Positions 44,635 to 53,059 of a DNA stretch of 64,000 bases are shown one piece after another. The notes beneath the pieces were generated by a model. The model saw only the letters and a list, made by a program, of their open reading frames with translations. It had not been told where the DNA came from and did not search any database. A program made the translations under genes and the position numbers. The stretch spans positions 88,519 through 152,518 of the forward strand of contig NZ_LMIA01000009.1 of NCBI RefSeq assembly GCF_001428565.1, given 5' to 3'. The number at the start of each line of letters is the position of its first letter. Positions within the stretch are counted from its first letter, which is position 1. The DNA is from Nocardioides sp. Root190 (GTDB lineage Bacteria > Actinomycetota > Actinomycetes > Propionibacteriales > Nocardioidaceae).

Positions 44635-45828
44635 GTGAGCGACAACCAGCACGAGCACACCGACACGCATCTCGACGGGGCAGGGTTCGAGACCCGGGCC
44701 ATCCACGCCGGCTACCGACCCGATCCGACCACCGGAGCGGTGATCCCGCCCATCTATGCCACCTCGACCTATGCCCAGGACGGCGTCGGCGGGCTGCGCG
44801 GCGGCTACGAGTACAGCCGCTCGGCGAACCCGACCCGCACGGCGCTCGAGTCGACCCTTGCGGCGCTCGAGGGCGCGGCCCACGGCTTCGCGTTCGCCTC
44901 GGGACTCGCGGCGGAGGACACCCTGATCCGGGCGCTGTGCCGCCCGGGCGACCACGTCGTCCTGCCCAACGACGCCTACGGCGGCACCTTCCGGCTCTTC
45001 GACAAGGTCGCAACCAACTGGGGCCTGGCCCACAGTCCGGCGCCGGTGACCGACCCCGATGCGGTCCGCGCGGCGATCCGCCCGGGCGAGACGAAGATCG
45101 TCTGGCTGGAGACGCCGACCAACCCGCTGCTGTCCATCGGCGACATCGAGGCGTTGGCCGCCGTGGCCCACGACGCCGGAGCACTCCTCGTCGTCGACAA
45201 CACGTTCGCGTCGTCGTACCTCCAGCAGCCGTTGGCACTGGGGGCGGACGTCGTCGTCCACTCGACCACGAAGTACGCCGGCGGGCACTCCGACGTCGTC
45301 GGCGGCGCCCTCGTCACCGACGACGCCGAGCTGGCCGAGAAGATCGGCTACCACCAGAACGCGATCGGCGGTGTCGCCGGACCCTTCGACGCGTGGTTGG
45401 TGCTGCGCGGTCTCAAGACCCTCGCCCTGCGCATGGAGCGACACAGCGACAACGCGGAGCGGATCGCCGACTTCCTGTCCGGCCACCCCTCGGTCAGCCA
45501 GGTGATCTACCCCGGGCTCGCCGAGCACCCCGGCCACGCGGTCGCGTCGCGCCAGATGAAGAGGTACGGCGGGATGGTGTCCTTCCGGGTGAGGGGCGGC
45601 GAGGAGCAGGCGCTCGCCATCTGCGCCGCCACGAGCGTCTTCACGCTCGGGGAGTCGCTCGGGGGTGTGGAGTCCCTGATCGAGCACCCGGGCCGGATGA
45701 CCCATGCCAGTGTCGCGGGCACCGACCTCGAGGTCCCGGCCGATCTCGTGCGGCTCAGCGTCGGCATCGAGTCGGTCGAGGACCTGCTCGCCGACCTCGA
45801 CCGGGCGCTCGGGGTCAGCGGATCCTGA
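44635..45828 (+). CDS. metB: Cystathionine gamma-synthase
   Basis: 397 residues, GTG start, PLP-dependent Cys/Met metabolism family. The PLP-binding Lys is in HSTTKYAGGHSD, and AIHAGYRPDPTTGAVIPPIYATSTY, NDAYGGTFR and VESLIEHPGRMTHAS are typical of MetB/MetC/MetZ enzymes. It condenses O-acylhomoserine with cysteine, or hydrolyses cystathionine. Substrate specificity (MetB versus MetZ or MetC) cannot be decided from sequence. Starts 9 bases after the toxin stop. The stop region overlaps the convergent gene by 14 nt. Confidence 0.85.
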   Translation: MSDNQHEHTDTHLDGAGFETRAIHAGYRPDPTTGAVIPPIYATSTYAQDGVGGLRGGYEYSRSANPTRTALESTLAALEGAAHGFAFASGLAAEDTLIRALCRPGDHVVLPNDAYGGTFRLFDKVATNWGLAHSPAPVTDPDAVRAAIRPGETKIVWLETPTNPLLSIGDIEALAAVAHDAGALLVVDNTFASSYLQQPLALGADVVVHSTTKYAGGHSDVVGGALVTDDAELAEKIGYHQNAIGGVAGPFDAWLVLRGLKTLALRMERHSDNAERIADFLSGHPSVSQVIYPGLAEHPGHAVASRQMKRYGGMVSFRVRGGEEQALAICAATSVFTLGESLGGVESLIEHPGRMTHASVAGTDLEVPADLVRLSVGIESVEDLLADLDRALGVSGS

Positions 45829-46801
45829 ACCTCGCCGACACGTCCGCGGCGCACTCGGCGACGCCGGGCACCACCACGCGTGGCGCCGCGGCGTAGTACA
45901 CGCCGGCTCGCCGGGCCCTGGTGAGGACGTAGGTGCCGTCGCGGCGGGTGGTGGCGGACCCGATCCTGCGATCGGGGCCGGTTCGCACCTTCCAGATCGT
46001 GACGGCGCGTGCCGCCTCGCAGCCGGTGGCGCGCGAGGACAGTGCTCCCCGGAACTTGCCCAGGCGGTAGGTCGAGGTGAGGGTGCGCGCGACCAGGGGG
46101 CAGCCGCTGGCCGTCCGGCCGAGCGTGCCCGGGCACTTGTCGCGGTGGTCCTCGACGCCGTCGCGGTCGAAGTCACAGCTGGCGTAGGTGAGGGAGACGG
46201 ACCACGCGACCAGCACGCCCCGGTCGCCCGCGCCCAGGTCGTCGATGCGCAACGAGTAGTGCCCGCCCTGGTGGCCGTCGAAGTCGTCCAGAGCCGACTG
46301 GGGGCTGAAGGTGCCGGTGAAGGGCGCCGACGCCGCCGTGATCGAGGTCGGGGCCTCGTCGCTGAAGGTGGTGGCTAGGTAGTCGTCGCCGTCGTCGCCC
46401 GGGGGACCGGCCTGGTCGGCGAGCACGGCGTAGCTCCGAGCATTGCCGGGCGTGTCCTCGAAGCCGAACAAGCGCAGCCTCAGGTCCCTGGCATAGGTGT
46501 GCTGGATGGTGACGGTGACGTTGAGGTCGGCCACCACGAGACCGTCCTCCGGGACGTCGATGTCGCTGACCGCCAGGCCCGGCGCATCGGGGTTGGCCTC
46601 GTCACCGAAGTCGGTGATCGGCTCGTCGACCTGGCCGCTGGAGAACGTCCGTTGGCACACCGGGCCGGCGTGGGCAGCGGGTGCGCCGAAGGCGCTCACC
46701 GTCACGATGCCCAGACTCGTCAGAAGGGTCGCCAGGACCGCAGTCACCACGGTCCCGTTCCTGCTCCTCGTACCGCGCACGGTCGCCCCCTTGGTCGTCA
46801 C
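45815..46801 (-). CDS. Secreted proprotein-convertase P-domain protein
   Basis: 328 residues, GTG start. A signal peptide (VTAVLATLLTSLGIVTVSAFG... AHA) precedes a P-domain-like b-sandwich (DIDVPEDGLVVADLNVTVTIQHTYARDLRLRL, GHYSLRIDDLGAGDRGVLVAWSVSLTY). A thrombospondin type-3-like calcium motif follows (DFDRDGVEDHRDKCPG). There is no protease domain, unusual because P-domains normally sit behind subtilisin domains. The C-terminal part resembles a carboxypeptidase-regulatory-like or b-rich domain. Role unknown, extracellular. Confidence 0.75.
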   Translation of the reverse strand: MTTKGATVRGTRSRNGTVVTAVLATLLTSLGIVTVSAFGAPAAHAGPVCQRTFSSGQVDEPITDFGDEANPDAPGLAVSDIDVPEDGLVVADLNVTVTIQHTYARDLRLRLFGFEDTPGNARSYAVLADQAGPPGDDGDDYLATTFSDEAPTSITAASAPFTGTFSPQSALDDFDGHQGGHYSLRIDDLGAGDRGVLVAWSVSLTYASCDFDRDGVEDHRDKCPGTLGRTASGCPLVARTLTSTYRLGKFRGALSSRATGCEAARAVTIWKVRTGPDRRIGSATTRRDGTYVLTRARRAGVYYAAAPRVVVPGVAECAADVSARFRIR

Positions 46802-46916
46802 TTCTCACCCCAGCCGACAGATCGCCTCATCATCGCCAGGCCCGTGGCGTCGCGACAGTAGGGATCGCGCGGAAACCGGGGCGAGGCCGCTGGGCACGTT
46901 CCTCTAGCCTGAGCGG

Positions 46917-48233
46917 GTGACGAGCGACGGATCGAACGAGCCCGAGCCCGCCCTCGAGCCGGAGGACACCGAGGCCCCGCCGTTGGGTCCGGACCTCGAG
47001 GAGCGGGAGGAGCGGCTGTTCCGCCGGTTCGCCCACCAGTGGGCGCAGGTGCGCGAGGAACGTCGTCACGAGGGGCCTGCGCCGAGCTTCGCGACCGGAC
47101 CCTCCAACTTCCGCCGTGCCGAGGTTCCCTTCGGCCTTGACCTCGCCGCAGGGTGGGCCTGGCGGCTGCTCCTGATCACCGCGGCGGCCTACCTGCTGAT
47201 GCGGGTGGTGGGCTTCTTCGCCGTCGTGACCGTCCCGATCGCGGTCGCGCTGCTGATCAGTGCACTGGCCGCTCCGTTCGTGAACGGGCTGACCCGGATC
47301 GGCTTCCCGCGCGGACTGTCCGCGCTCCTCGTCGTGCTCACCGGCTTCGCGCTGGTGGGCGCTCTGCTGACCTTCGCCGGCCAGCAGGTCGCCTCCGGTG
47401 CCACCGATCTCGCCGACTCGACGGTCAAGGGGCTCGAGGAGATCCGTGAGTGGCTGCGAACGGGCCCGCTGCACGCGAGCGACTCGCAGATCAACGACTA
47501 CATCAAGAGCGCGCAGGACATGATCCGCGAGCGTTCCCAGAACGGCGAGGTGGTCAGCCAGGTCACCGAGTTCGGTGCCGCGCTCGGACACGTCGTCGCC
47601 GGGTTCTTCATCGCCGTCTTCGCGACCTACTTCTTCCTCGCCGACGGCGGACGGATCTGGTCCTGGCTGGTCCGGATCGCCCCGCGCGCGGCCCGGGAGC
47701 GGGTCGACAGCTCCGGTCGGGTCGCCTGGATCTCGCTGGTCCAGTTCGTGCGCGCCACGGTCATGGTGGCGCTGGTCGATGCCGTGGGCATCGCCGTCGG
47801 TGCTGCCGTGCTCGACGTGCCGTTCGTGCTCGCGATCGGCGTGCTGGTGTTCCTCGGTGCCTTCGTCCCGATGATCGGGGCCACGATCGCCGGCAGCGTG
47901 GCGATCCTGGTGGCCCTGGTCGACCAGGGGCCGGTCACCGCGGCGCTGATGCTCGCCGTCGTGATCGGCGTCCAGCAGCTCGAGGGCCACGTGCTCCAGC
48001 CGTTCCTGCTCGGCCGTCTGGTCTCCCTGCACCCGCTGGGCGTGATCCTGGCGATCGCCGGAGGCGTGCTCGTCGCGGGCATCGCGGGCGCGCTCGTCGC
48101 CGTACCCCTCGCTGCGGCCGCGAACGCGGTCGTGCTGCACCTCGCCGAGCTGGCGGAGCCGGCCGAAATGCCGGAGCCGCCGGCCCCCACGGAGGAGACC
48201 AGCGGCTCGGAGCCGGAAGCTCAGCCCTCGTAG
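46917..48233 (+). CDS. AI-2E family transporter (PerM-like)
   Basis: 438 residues, GTG start. An acidic N-terminal cytoplasmic region (1-75), about eight membrane helices (from about residue 80) and an acidic C-terminal tail. The family segment ISLVQFVRATVMVALVDAVG and the LEGHVLQPFLLG signature mark the AI-2E/PerM superfamily. Members export or facilitate small molecules, though the substrate is rarely known. The gene overlaps the convergent greA by 13 nt. Confidence 0.87.
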   Translation: MTSDGSNEPEPALEPEDTEAPPLGPDLEEREERLFRRFAHQWAQVREERRHEGPAPSFATGPSNFRRAEVPFGLDLAAGWAWRLLLITAAAYLLMRVVGFFAVVTVPIAVALLISALAAPFVNGLTRIGFPRGLSALLVVLTGFALVGALLTFAGQQVASGATDLADSTVKGLEEIREWLRTGPLHASDSQINDYIKSAQDMIRERSQNGEVVSQVTEFGAALGHVVAGFFIAVFATYFFLADGGRIWSWLVRIAPRAARERVDSSGRVAWISLVQFVRATVMVALVDAVGIAVGAAVLDVPFVLAIGVLVFLGAFVPMIGATIAGSVAILVALVDQGPVTAALMLAVVIGVQQLEGHVLQPFLLGRLVSLHPLGVILAIAGGVLVAGIAGALVAVPLAAAANAVVLHLAELAEPAEMPEPPAPTEETSGSEPEAQPS

Positions 48234-48727
48234 GGCTTGGCGTCCAGGATGGTCACGGTCTGGGTCTTGCCGTTGACCTCGTAGGTCACCGTCTCGCCCT
48301 TGCTGCGGCCGTTGATGGCCTGGCCGAGCGGCGACTGCGGGGAGTAGACGGTCAGGCCGTCGGGCTCGATCTCCCGGGCGCCGAGGAGGAAGGACTCCGC
48401 CTCGTCGTCGTCGTCACCCTCGAACTTGTAGGTCACGACCATGCCGGGCTCGACGATCCCGTCGTCCGGAGGGGTCTCGCCGATCTCGGCGCGGCGCAGC
48501 ATGTCGGTGAGCTGCACGATGCGGAGCTCGTTCTTGCCCTGCTCCTCGCGCGCAGCGTGGTAGCCGCCGTTCTCCTTCAGGTCGCCCTCCTCGCGCGCAG
48601 CACTGATCTCCGCGACGATCTCGGCGCGGCGGGGGCCCTTGAGGTGCTCGAGCTCCGCCTGCAGCTTGTCGAAGGCGTCCTGGGTCAGCCACACGGTGCT
48701 GGCACCGGTCTGGTCGGTCTGCGTCAT
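48221..48727 (-). CDS. greA: Transcription elongation factor GreA
   Basis: 168 residues. The N-terminal coiled coil (FDKLQAELEHLKGPRRAEIVAEISAAREEGDLKENGGYHAAREEQ) has the acidic tip, and the C-terminal globular domain ends IINGRSKGETVTYEVNG-like (QAINGRSKGETVTYEV). It rescues backtracked RNA polymerase by stimulating transcript cleavage. Start ATG 48727 has AGGAG about 11 bases upstream. Neighbours DUF4307 and mca conserve the Mycobacterium gene order. Confidence 0.94.
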   Translation of the reverse strand: MTQTDQTGASTVWLTQDAFDKLQAELEHLKGPRRAEIVAEISAAREEGDLKENGGYHAAREEQGKNELRIVQLTDMLRRAEIGETPPDDGIVEPGMVVTYKFEGDDDDEAESFLLGAREIEPDGLTVYSPQSPLGQAINGRSKGETVTYEVNGKTQTVTILDAKPYEG

Positions 48728-48807
48728 GAAAGAAAAACTCCTGTACTGCTCGTCACACACCCCAACGGGTGCAAGAACGGTGAAGTCTACCCGCCGACCG
48801 GCGAAGC

Positions 48808-49218
48808 TCAGCGGTATCGGGGCTGTCCGGGCGCCCGGCACCCGATCCACTCGACGGTGGTGGCGCGTCGCTCGGTGCGCACCTCGATCTCGTAGACCGG
48901 GCCCTCGGCGGGGTCGGGCACGAAGCTCGCCTCGCCCACCACGGCCTTGTCGTGGGAGATCGCGCGCAGCGAGCACGTCGGGTCGTCGAGGCCGTCGTCG
49001 ATCTGGATGCGGACCTCGATGGTGGCCAGGTGGTCGTCCACGATGGCGTGACCGATCTCCTCGGAGGCGATCTCCGGGTTGGCGTGGAAGAGCGTGATCC
49101 AGGTCAGCATCGCCAGGGCGGCGACCACGATCACGGCGACGACGGCGATCAGTCCGAGGCGTCCTGCGCGGGACGGGGCGCCGTACCGACCGGTCAGGGA
49201 ATCGTCGGTCGGGCTCAC
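48808..49218 (-). CDS. DUF4307 membrane protein
   Basis: 136 residues with one N-terminal membrane helix ([24 protein letters not shown]) and an extracytoplasmic b-rich domain containing two Cys ([15 protein letters not shown]) that may form a disulfide. This is the DUF4307 family, placed between greA and mca as in Mycobacterium. Function unknown. Divergent from mca by 41 bases. Confidence 0.85.
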   Translation of the reverse strand: MSPTDDSLTGRYGAPSRAGRLGLIAVVAVIVVAALAMLTWITLFHANPEIASEEIGHAIVDDHLATIEVRIQIDDGLDDPTCSLRAISHDKAVVGEASFVPDPAEGPVYEIEVRTERRATTVEWIGCRAPGQPRYR

Positions 49219-49259
49219 CGGTTCATGTTCCCATGCCCGCTTTTCCTACGATGGGTCGC

Positions 49260-50159
49260 ATGCCCACCACGCCCGCCGCTGCCGTCGACCGATCCGGGCT
49301 CCGGTTGATGCACGTCCACGCCCATCCTGACGACGAATCGAGCAAGGGGGCCGCGTCGACGGCCAAGTACGTCGCCGAGGGCGCCCAGGTCCGTGTCGTG
49401 ACCTGCACCGGTGGGGAGCGCGGGTCGATCCTGAACCCGAAGATGGACCGTCCCGACATCCTCGACAACATCACCGAGGTGCGTCGACAGGAGATGGAGC
49501 GGGCCCGCGACATCCTCGGGATCTCCCAGTCCTGGCTCGGGTTCGTCGACTCCGGCTGGCCCGACGGCGACCCCAAGCCGCCGCTGCCGGACGGTTGTTT
49601 CGGCCTGGTCCCGCTCGAGGAGGCGACCGAGCCCCTGGTGCGGCTGATCCGTGAGTTCCGTCCCCATGTCGTCACGACGTACGACGAGCGGGGTGGCTAC
49701 CCGCACCCCGACCACATCCGCTGCCACGAGGTGAGCGTCGCGGCCTTCGAGGCGGCCGGCGACCCGACCCGGTTCCCCGACGCGGGCGAGCCCTGGCAGC
49801 CCGCCAAGCTGTACTACCACCACTCCTTCAACCGGCCCCGGATGCAGGCACTGCACGACGCGATGGTCGAGCACGGCCTCGAGTCACCCTGGGCCGAGCG
49901 GCTCGCGGAGTGGAAGCCGGAGCCGGACTGGGATGCGCGCATCACGACGCTGGTGCCGTGCGGCGACTACTTCGGGGTCCGCGACCAGGCGCTGCTGGCC
50001 CATGCGACCCAGATCGACCCCGACGGCTTCTGGTTCGCCATCCCGCGTGAGCTGCAGGAGCGGGTCTGGCCGACCGAGGACTACGAGCTCGTGACCAGTC
50101 ACGTGGCGTCCTCGCTGCCCGAGGACGACCTGTTCGCCGGGGTCTCGCCGGACGCCTGA
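49260..50159 (+). CDS. mca: Mycothiol S-conjugate amidase
   Basis: 299 residues. The LmbE-type zinc site AHPDDES and PHPDH are present; the GGERGSILN loop and the YPHPDH form distinguish Mca from MshB. Mca cleaves mycothiol S-conjugates to mercapturic acids for detoxification. ATG 49260 is chosen; an in-frame ATG at 49251 is also possible. The pairing with greA and DUF4307 is the strongest support for the Mca rather than MshB assignment. Confidence 0.92.
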   Translation: MPTTPAAAVDRSGLRLMHVHAHPDDESSKGAASTAKYVAEGAQVRVVTCTGGERGSILNPKMDRPDILDNITEVRRQEMERARDILGISQSWLGFVDSGWPDGDPKPPLPDGCFGLVPLEEATEPLVRLIREFRPHVVTTYDERGGYPHPDHIRCHEVSVAAFEAAGDPTRFPDAGEPWQPAKLYYHHSFNRPRMQALHDAMVEHGLESPWAERLAEWKPEPDWDARITTLVPCGDYFGVRDQALLAHATQIDPDGFWFAIPRELQERVWPTEDYELVTSHVASSLPEDDLFAGVSPDA

Positions 50160-50195
50160 GGCCGGGTCCGGGACGGGGTCTGGGACAATGGAGCC

Positions 50196-50441
50196 ATGCA
50201 CGCCCTGACCAGCACCGTCGTCACCGCCCTCGTCCGCGCCGAGGAGAAGGCGCCGAAGGCCGATGACGTGGTCGCGGGGTGGATCGGCTTCGCCGTCTTC
50301 ATGTTCCTGATCGTCTCGGTCGCCGTGATCGGCTGGAGCCTGACCCGGCACCTGCGCAAGGCCGACCGTGCCAAGTCCGAGGGCCGCTTCGGCGATCCCG
50401 TGGCCACCGAGTCCCAGGTCCCCACCGACTCCGACTCGTGA
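50196..50441 (+). CDS. Small single-pass membrane protein downstream of mca
   Basis: 81 residues. One membrane helix (VAGWIGFAVFMFLIVSVAVIGWSL) followed by a basic cytoplasmic tail (TRHLRKADRAKSEGRFGDP). Similar small membrane proteins follow mca in other actinobacteria, so the link is probably real though function is unknown. Confidence 0.75.
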   Translation: MHALTSTVVTALVRAEEKAPKADDVVAGWIGFAVFMFLIVSVAVIGWSLTRHLRKADRAKSEGRFGDPVATESQVPTDSDS

Positions 50442-50448
50442 GCTGCTC

Positions 50449-51096
50449 GTGGTGATCGGGGTCGACCAGCTGGTCGGGTTCGGTCTGGCTGCGTTCGTCC
50501 TGATCGTGATCCCCGGGCCCAGCGTGGTCTTCGTGGTCAGTCGCGCGGTGTCCTACGGGCAGCGGGTCGCGGTCGCGAGTGTGCTCGGCAACACCGCCGG
50601 TCTCTTCCTCGTGATGAGCCTGGTCTGTCTCGGGCTCGGTGCCGTCGTCGCGGAGTCGATCGTGGTGTTCACGGTGATCAAGCTCGCCGGCGCCGCCTTC
50701 CTGATCTGGCTCGGGGTGCAGGCGTTCCGGCACCGTCACGAGATGCGGATCGGCGACGGTGGCCAGCGCGCGCCCCTCGCCGGGTGGCAGGCCTTCCGGC
50801 AGGGCTTCGTGGTGGGCGTGAGCAACCCGAAGGGGTTCATGATGTTCGCCGCGATCCTGCCGCCGTTCGTCGACCGTACGGCGGGCGCGGCCTCGGTGCC
50901 GGCACAGATGTTCACGCTCGGGTGCGTGGCGGTGGCGCTGGGTGTCCTGTGCGACTCCACGTGGGCGTTGGCCGCCGGTCGTGCCCGTGAGTGGTTCGTG
51001 GCCTCCGAGCGCCGGGGCAGCATGCTGGGCGCCGTCGGAGGTACGTCGATGATCGGCCTCGGTGTCGCGATGGCCGTGACCGGGCGGCACGACTGA
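50449..51096 (+). CDS. LysE/RhtB family exporter
   Basis: 215 residues from GTG at 50449 (GTG at 50452 also possible). Membrane helices and the PGPSVVFVVSRAVSYG and GFVVGVSNPKGFMMFAAILP motifs match LysE/RhtB exporters, as in the gene at 2670. It exports an amino acid or related compound. The gene follows the small membrane protein by 7 bases. Sequence shows clear divergence from the first exporter, so they are not recent duplicates. Confidence 0.88.
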   Translation: MVIGVDQLVGFGLAAFVLIVIPGPSVVFVVSRAVSYGQRVAVASVLGNTAGLFLVMSLVCLGLGAVVAESIVVFTVIKLAGAAFLIWLGVQAFRHRHEMRIGDGGQRAPLAGWQAFRQGFVVGVSNPKGFMMFAAILPPFVDRTAGAASVPAQMFTLGCVAVALGVLCDSTWALAAGRAREWFVASERRGSMLGAVGGTSMIGLGVAMAVTGRHD

Positions 51097-51135
51097 GCAG
51101 GACCGTCCCGGTCCGTGCGGCGGGCGAGGACCGGC

Positions 51136-51729
51136 TCAGGTGAGCAGGTAGCCGCCGACCAGCGCCACGATCTCGTCGAGGAGGTCGTCCCGGCTGATCG
51201 TCTCGGGCTGGTCGAGCACCCAGCGCAGGACGAGGTTCTCCACGGCCAGGACGACGACCCAGGCCGCCGCGGCGGGTGAGGGACGCCGGCTGACGGCAGG
51301 TCGGGCCGCGAGGTAGGTCGTGGCGAGCTCCCGGACCCGTCGCTCGAGCGCGGCGCGACGCTCGCGGTTGCGGTGGAGGGGCAGCTCCTCGGCGACGACG
51401 CGCAGCACCACGGGGTCGGCCTCGAGGGCACTCACCAGTGCATCGGCGGTGGCGCGCACCATCCCGGGCCCTGCGTCACCGATCCGGTCGGCGAGGGAGG
51501 CCGCCACGCTGTCGGCCACCTCGGCCCAGTAGCGGTCGATGACCACGTCGAGGATGGAGGCCTTGTCGGGGAAGTACTGGTAGAGCGAGCCCGGACTCAC
51601 GCCGGCAGCGGTCGCGACCCGGTTGGTGCTGAAGGCGTCGTACCCGTGCTCGACGAGGACCTCGCGGCCGGAGAGGACGATCCGTTCGACCATCTCCCGG
51701 GAGCGGGCCTGTTGCGGGGCCTTGCGCAT
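51136..51729 (-). CDS. TetR family repressor
   Basis: 197 residues. The N-terminal TetR HTH (VATAAGVSPGSLYQYFPDKASILDVVI, about residues 38-66) is followed by a ligand-binding helical core. ATG at 51729 is chosen with GAGG upstream; GTG at 51735 is the alternative. Divergent from the DUF2236 oxygenase, with a palindrome in between. The TetR/DUF2236 pairing resembles the regulator-Lcp arrangement in rubber-degrading actinobacteria. Confidence 0.9.
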   Translation of the reverse strand: MRKAPQQARSREMVERIVLSGREVLVEHGYDAFSTNRVATAAGVSPGSLYQYFPDKASILDVVIDRYWAEVADSVAASLADRIGDAGPGMVRATADALVSALEADPVVLRVVAEELPLHRNRERRAALERRVRELATTYLAARPAVSRRPSPAAAAWVVVLAVENLVLRWVLDQPETISRDDLLDEIVALVGGYLLT

Positions 51730-51760
51730 GGGCACCTCGGGCTCGGATCGCGAGTTGAAT

Positions 51761-51776
51761 GCGAGCGAATGCTCGC
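51761..51776. promoter_or_regulatory. TetR-type operator palindrome
   Basis: GCGAGC-GAAT-GCTCGC, exact 6-bp arms, 31 bases before the TetR ATG and 15 before the oxygenase ATG. Placement between divergent genes fits repression of both by the TetR protein. Confidence 0.5.
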
Positions 51777-51790
51777 GTCACCATGGTGGC

Positions 51791-53059
51791 ATGACCGCCG
51801 AGGCCACCGCCACCCCAGCACCCTCCAGCGCACCCTCCAGCGCACCGCCGTACCCGACCCGTTTCAGGGCGGGCGGAGACCGCAACCGCCGCCTCGGGCG
51901 CCCGCTCAAGGTCGTCGGGCGGGTCAAGGACGTCGACGAGGAGCTGTTGGACCGGATCGGACGCGCGATGAACGAGCGTGACGAGCTCGGTGGGCGCCTC
52001 GCGGACGCGATCCGGTTGCGAGCCGGCACCCCCGGCAAGGTCGACATGGCGCAGTTCCGCACCGCGCTCGCCCACGGCATCTCCGCCGTCCCGGACGCGC
52101 CGCCCGCACTCGCGGAGTTCTTCGCGGTGCTCGAGGCCGAGCCGGAGTGGCTGGACCGCGAGCTCGTGGAGGAGGGCGCCCGGGTCTTCCGCCGCCTCGG
52201 CCAGAACGCGCAGGACGTGCTGCTCCAGCTGTCGCTGGTGGGGGGCTACCGCTTCGGCGGCCCCACCGACCTGCTCGTCGCGACGGGCGGCCTGACCGGC
52301 GGGCAGACCCTGCGTCGGCTCGCCGAGACCCAGAAGTGGGGCGCGAGCCTCACCGACCCCGATTCACTGCGCCCCGGCACCGGCGAGGGCTGGCGGCTGA
52401 CCGTCCACGTGCGGCTGATGCACGCGCTGGTCAACCACGCCTTCGAGGACAAGTGGGACTCCGCCACCTGGGGCCTGCCGATCAACCAGGCCGACCAGGC
52501 CTCCACCCTCGGTCTCTTCGACGGCGTGCTGATCATCGGCTCCCGGGCGCTCGGCGTCCCCGTCAGCGGCAGCGAGTCGCGGGCCCTCATGCACCTGTGG
52601 AAGTACGTCGGCTGGTTGATGGGCGTGCACGAGGACTTCCTCGTCGACGACGAGTGGGAGCGCCACCGCATCGACTACCACGTGCTGCTGGCCCAGGGTC
52701 CGCTCACCGAGGCCGGCCCGCAGCTCGCCCAGGCCGTGGTCGCGGCCCAGGCGGACCGCAACTACCCCGGCTGGCCGGCGCCGCTGCAGGGAGCGCGGGC
52801 CCGCTACGAGCGCGAGCGGCTGCTCTCGATGCTGACCGTCTTCCTCGGCCCCGAGAGCATGCGCGAGCTCGACCTGCCGATGCGGCCACCGTGGGCGCAC
52901 GCCTACCTCGTCGGGCTCAACACCGTGCGCTACCGCGTGCTGCGGCACCTGCCCGGCGGTCGGGAGCGTCAGTGGCGCTGGGGCGGTCGACGCGCCCAGT
53001 GGTTGCTCGACACCTACTTCCAGGGCGACGCCGAGGACGTCGGCAAGCTCACGGTGTGA
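51791..53059 (+). CDS. DUF2236 / MpaB-like oxygenase (rubber oxygenase-related)
   Basis: 422 residues. No clear signal peptide, so probably cytoplasmic. The family core includes GWRLTVHVRLMHALVNHAF, GLPINQADQASTL and the His-rich region around VHEDFLVDDEWERHRIDYH. DUF2236 includes the haem-binding latex-clearing protein Lcp and the fungal MpaB. Which substrate is used is unknown, since the closest relation to Lcp is not proven here. The divergent TetR gene suggests ligand-induced expression. Confidence 0.8.
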   Translation: MTAEATATPAPSSAPSSAPPYPTRFRAGGDRNRRLGRPLKVVGRVKDVDEELLDRIGRAMNERDELGGRLADAIRLRAGTPGKVDMAQFRTALAHGISAVPDAPPALAEFFAVLEAEPEWLDRELVEEGARVFRRLGQNAQDVLLQLSLVGGYRFGGPTDLLVATGGLTGGQTLRRLAETQKWGASLTDPDSLRPGTGEGWRLTVHVRLMHALVNHAFEDKWDSATWGLPINQADQASTLGLFDGVLIIGSRALGVPVSGSESRALMHLWKYVGWLMGVHEDFLVDDEWERHRIDYHVLLAQGPLTEAGPQLAQAVVAAQADRNYPGWPAPLQGARARYERERLLSMLTVFLGPESMRELDLPMRPPWAHAYLVGLNTVRYRVLRHLPGGRERQWRWGGRRAQWLLDTYFQGDAEDVGKLTV

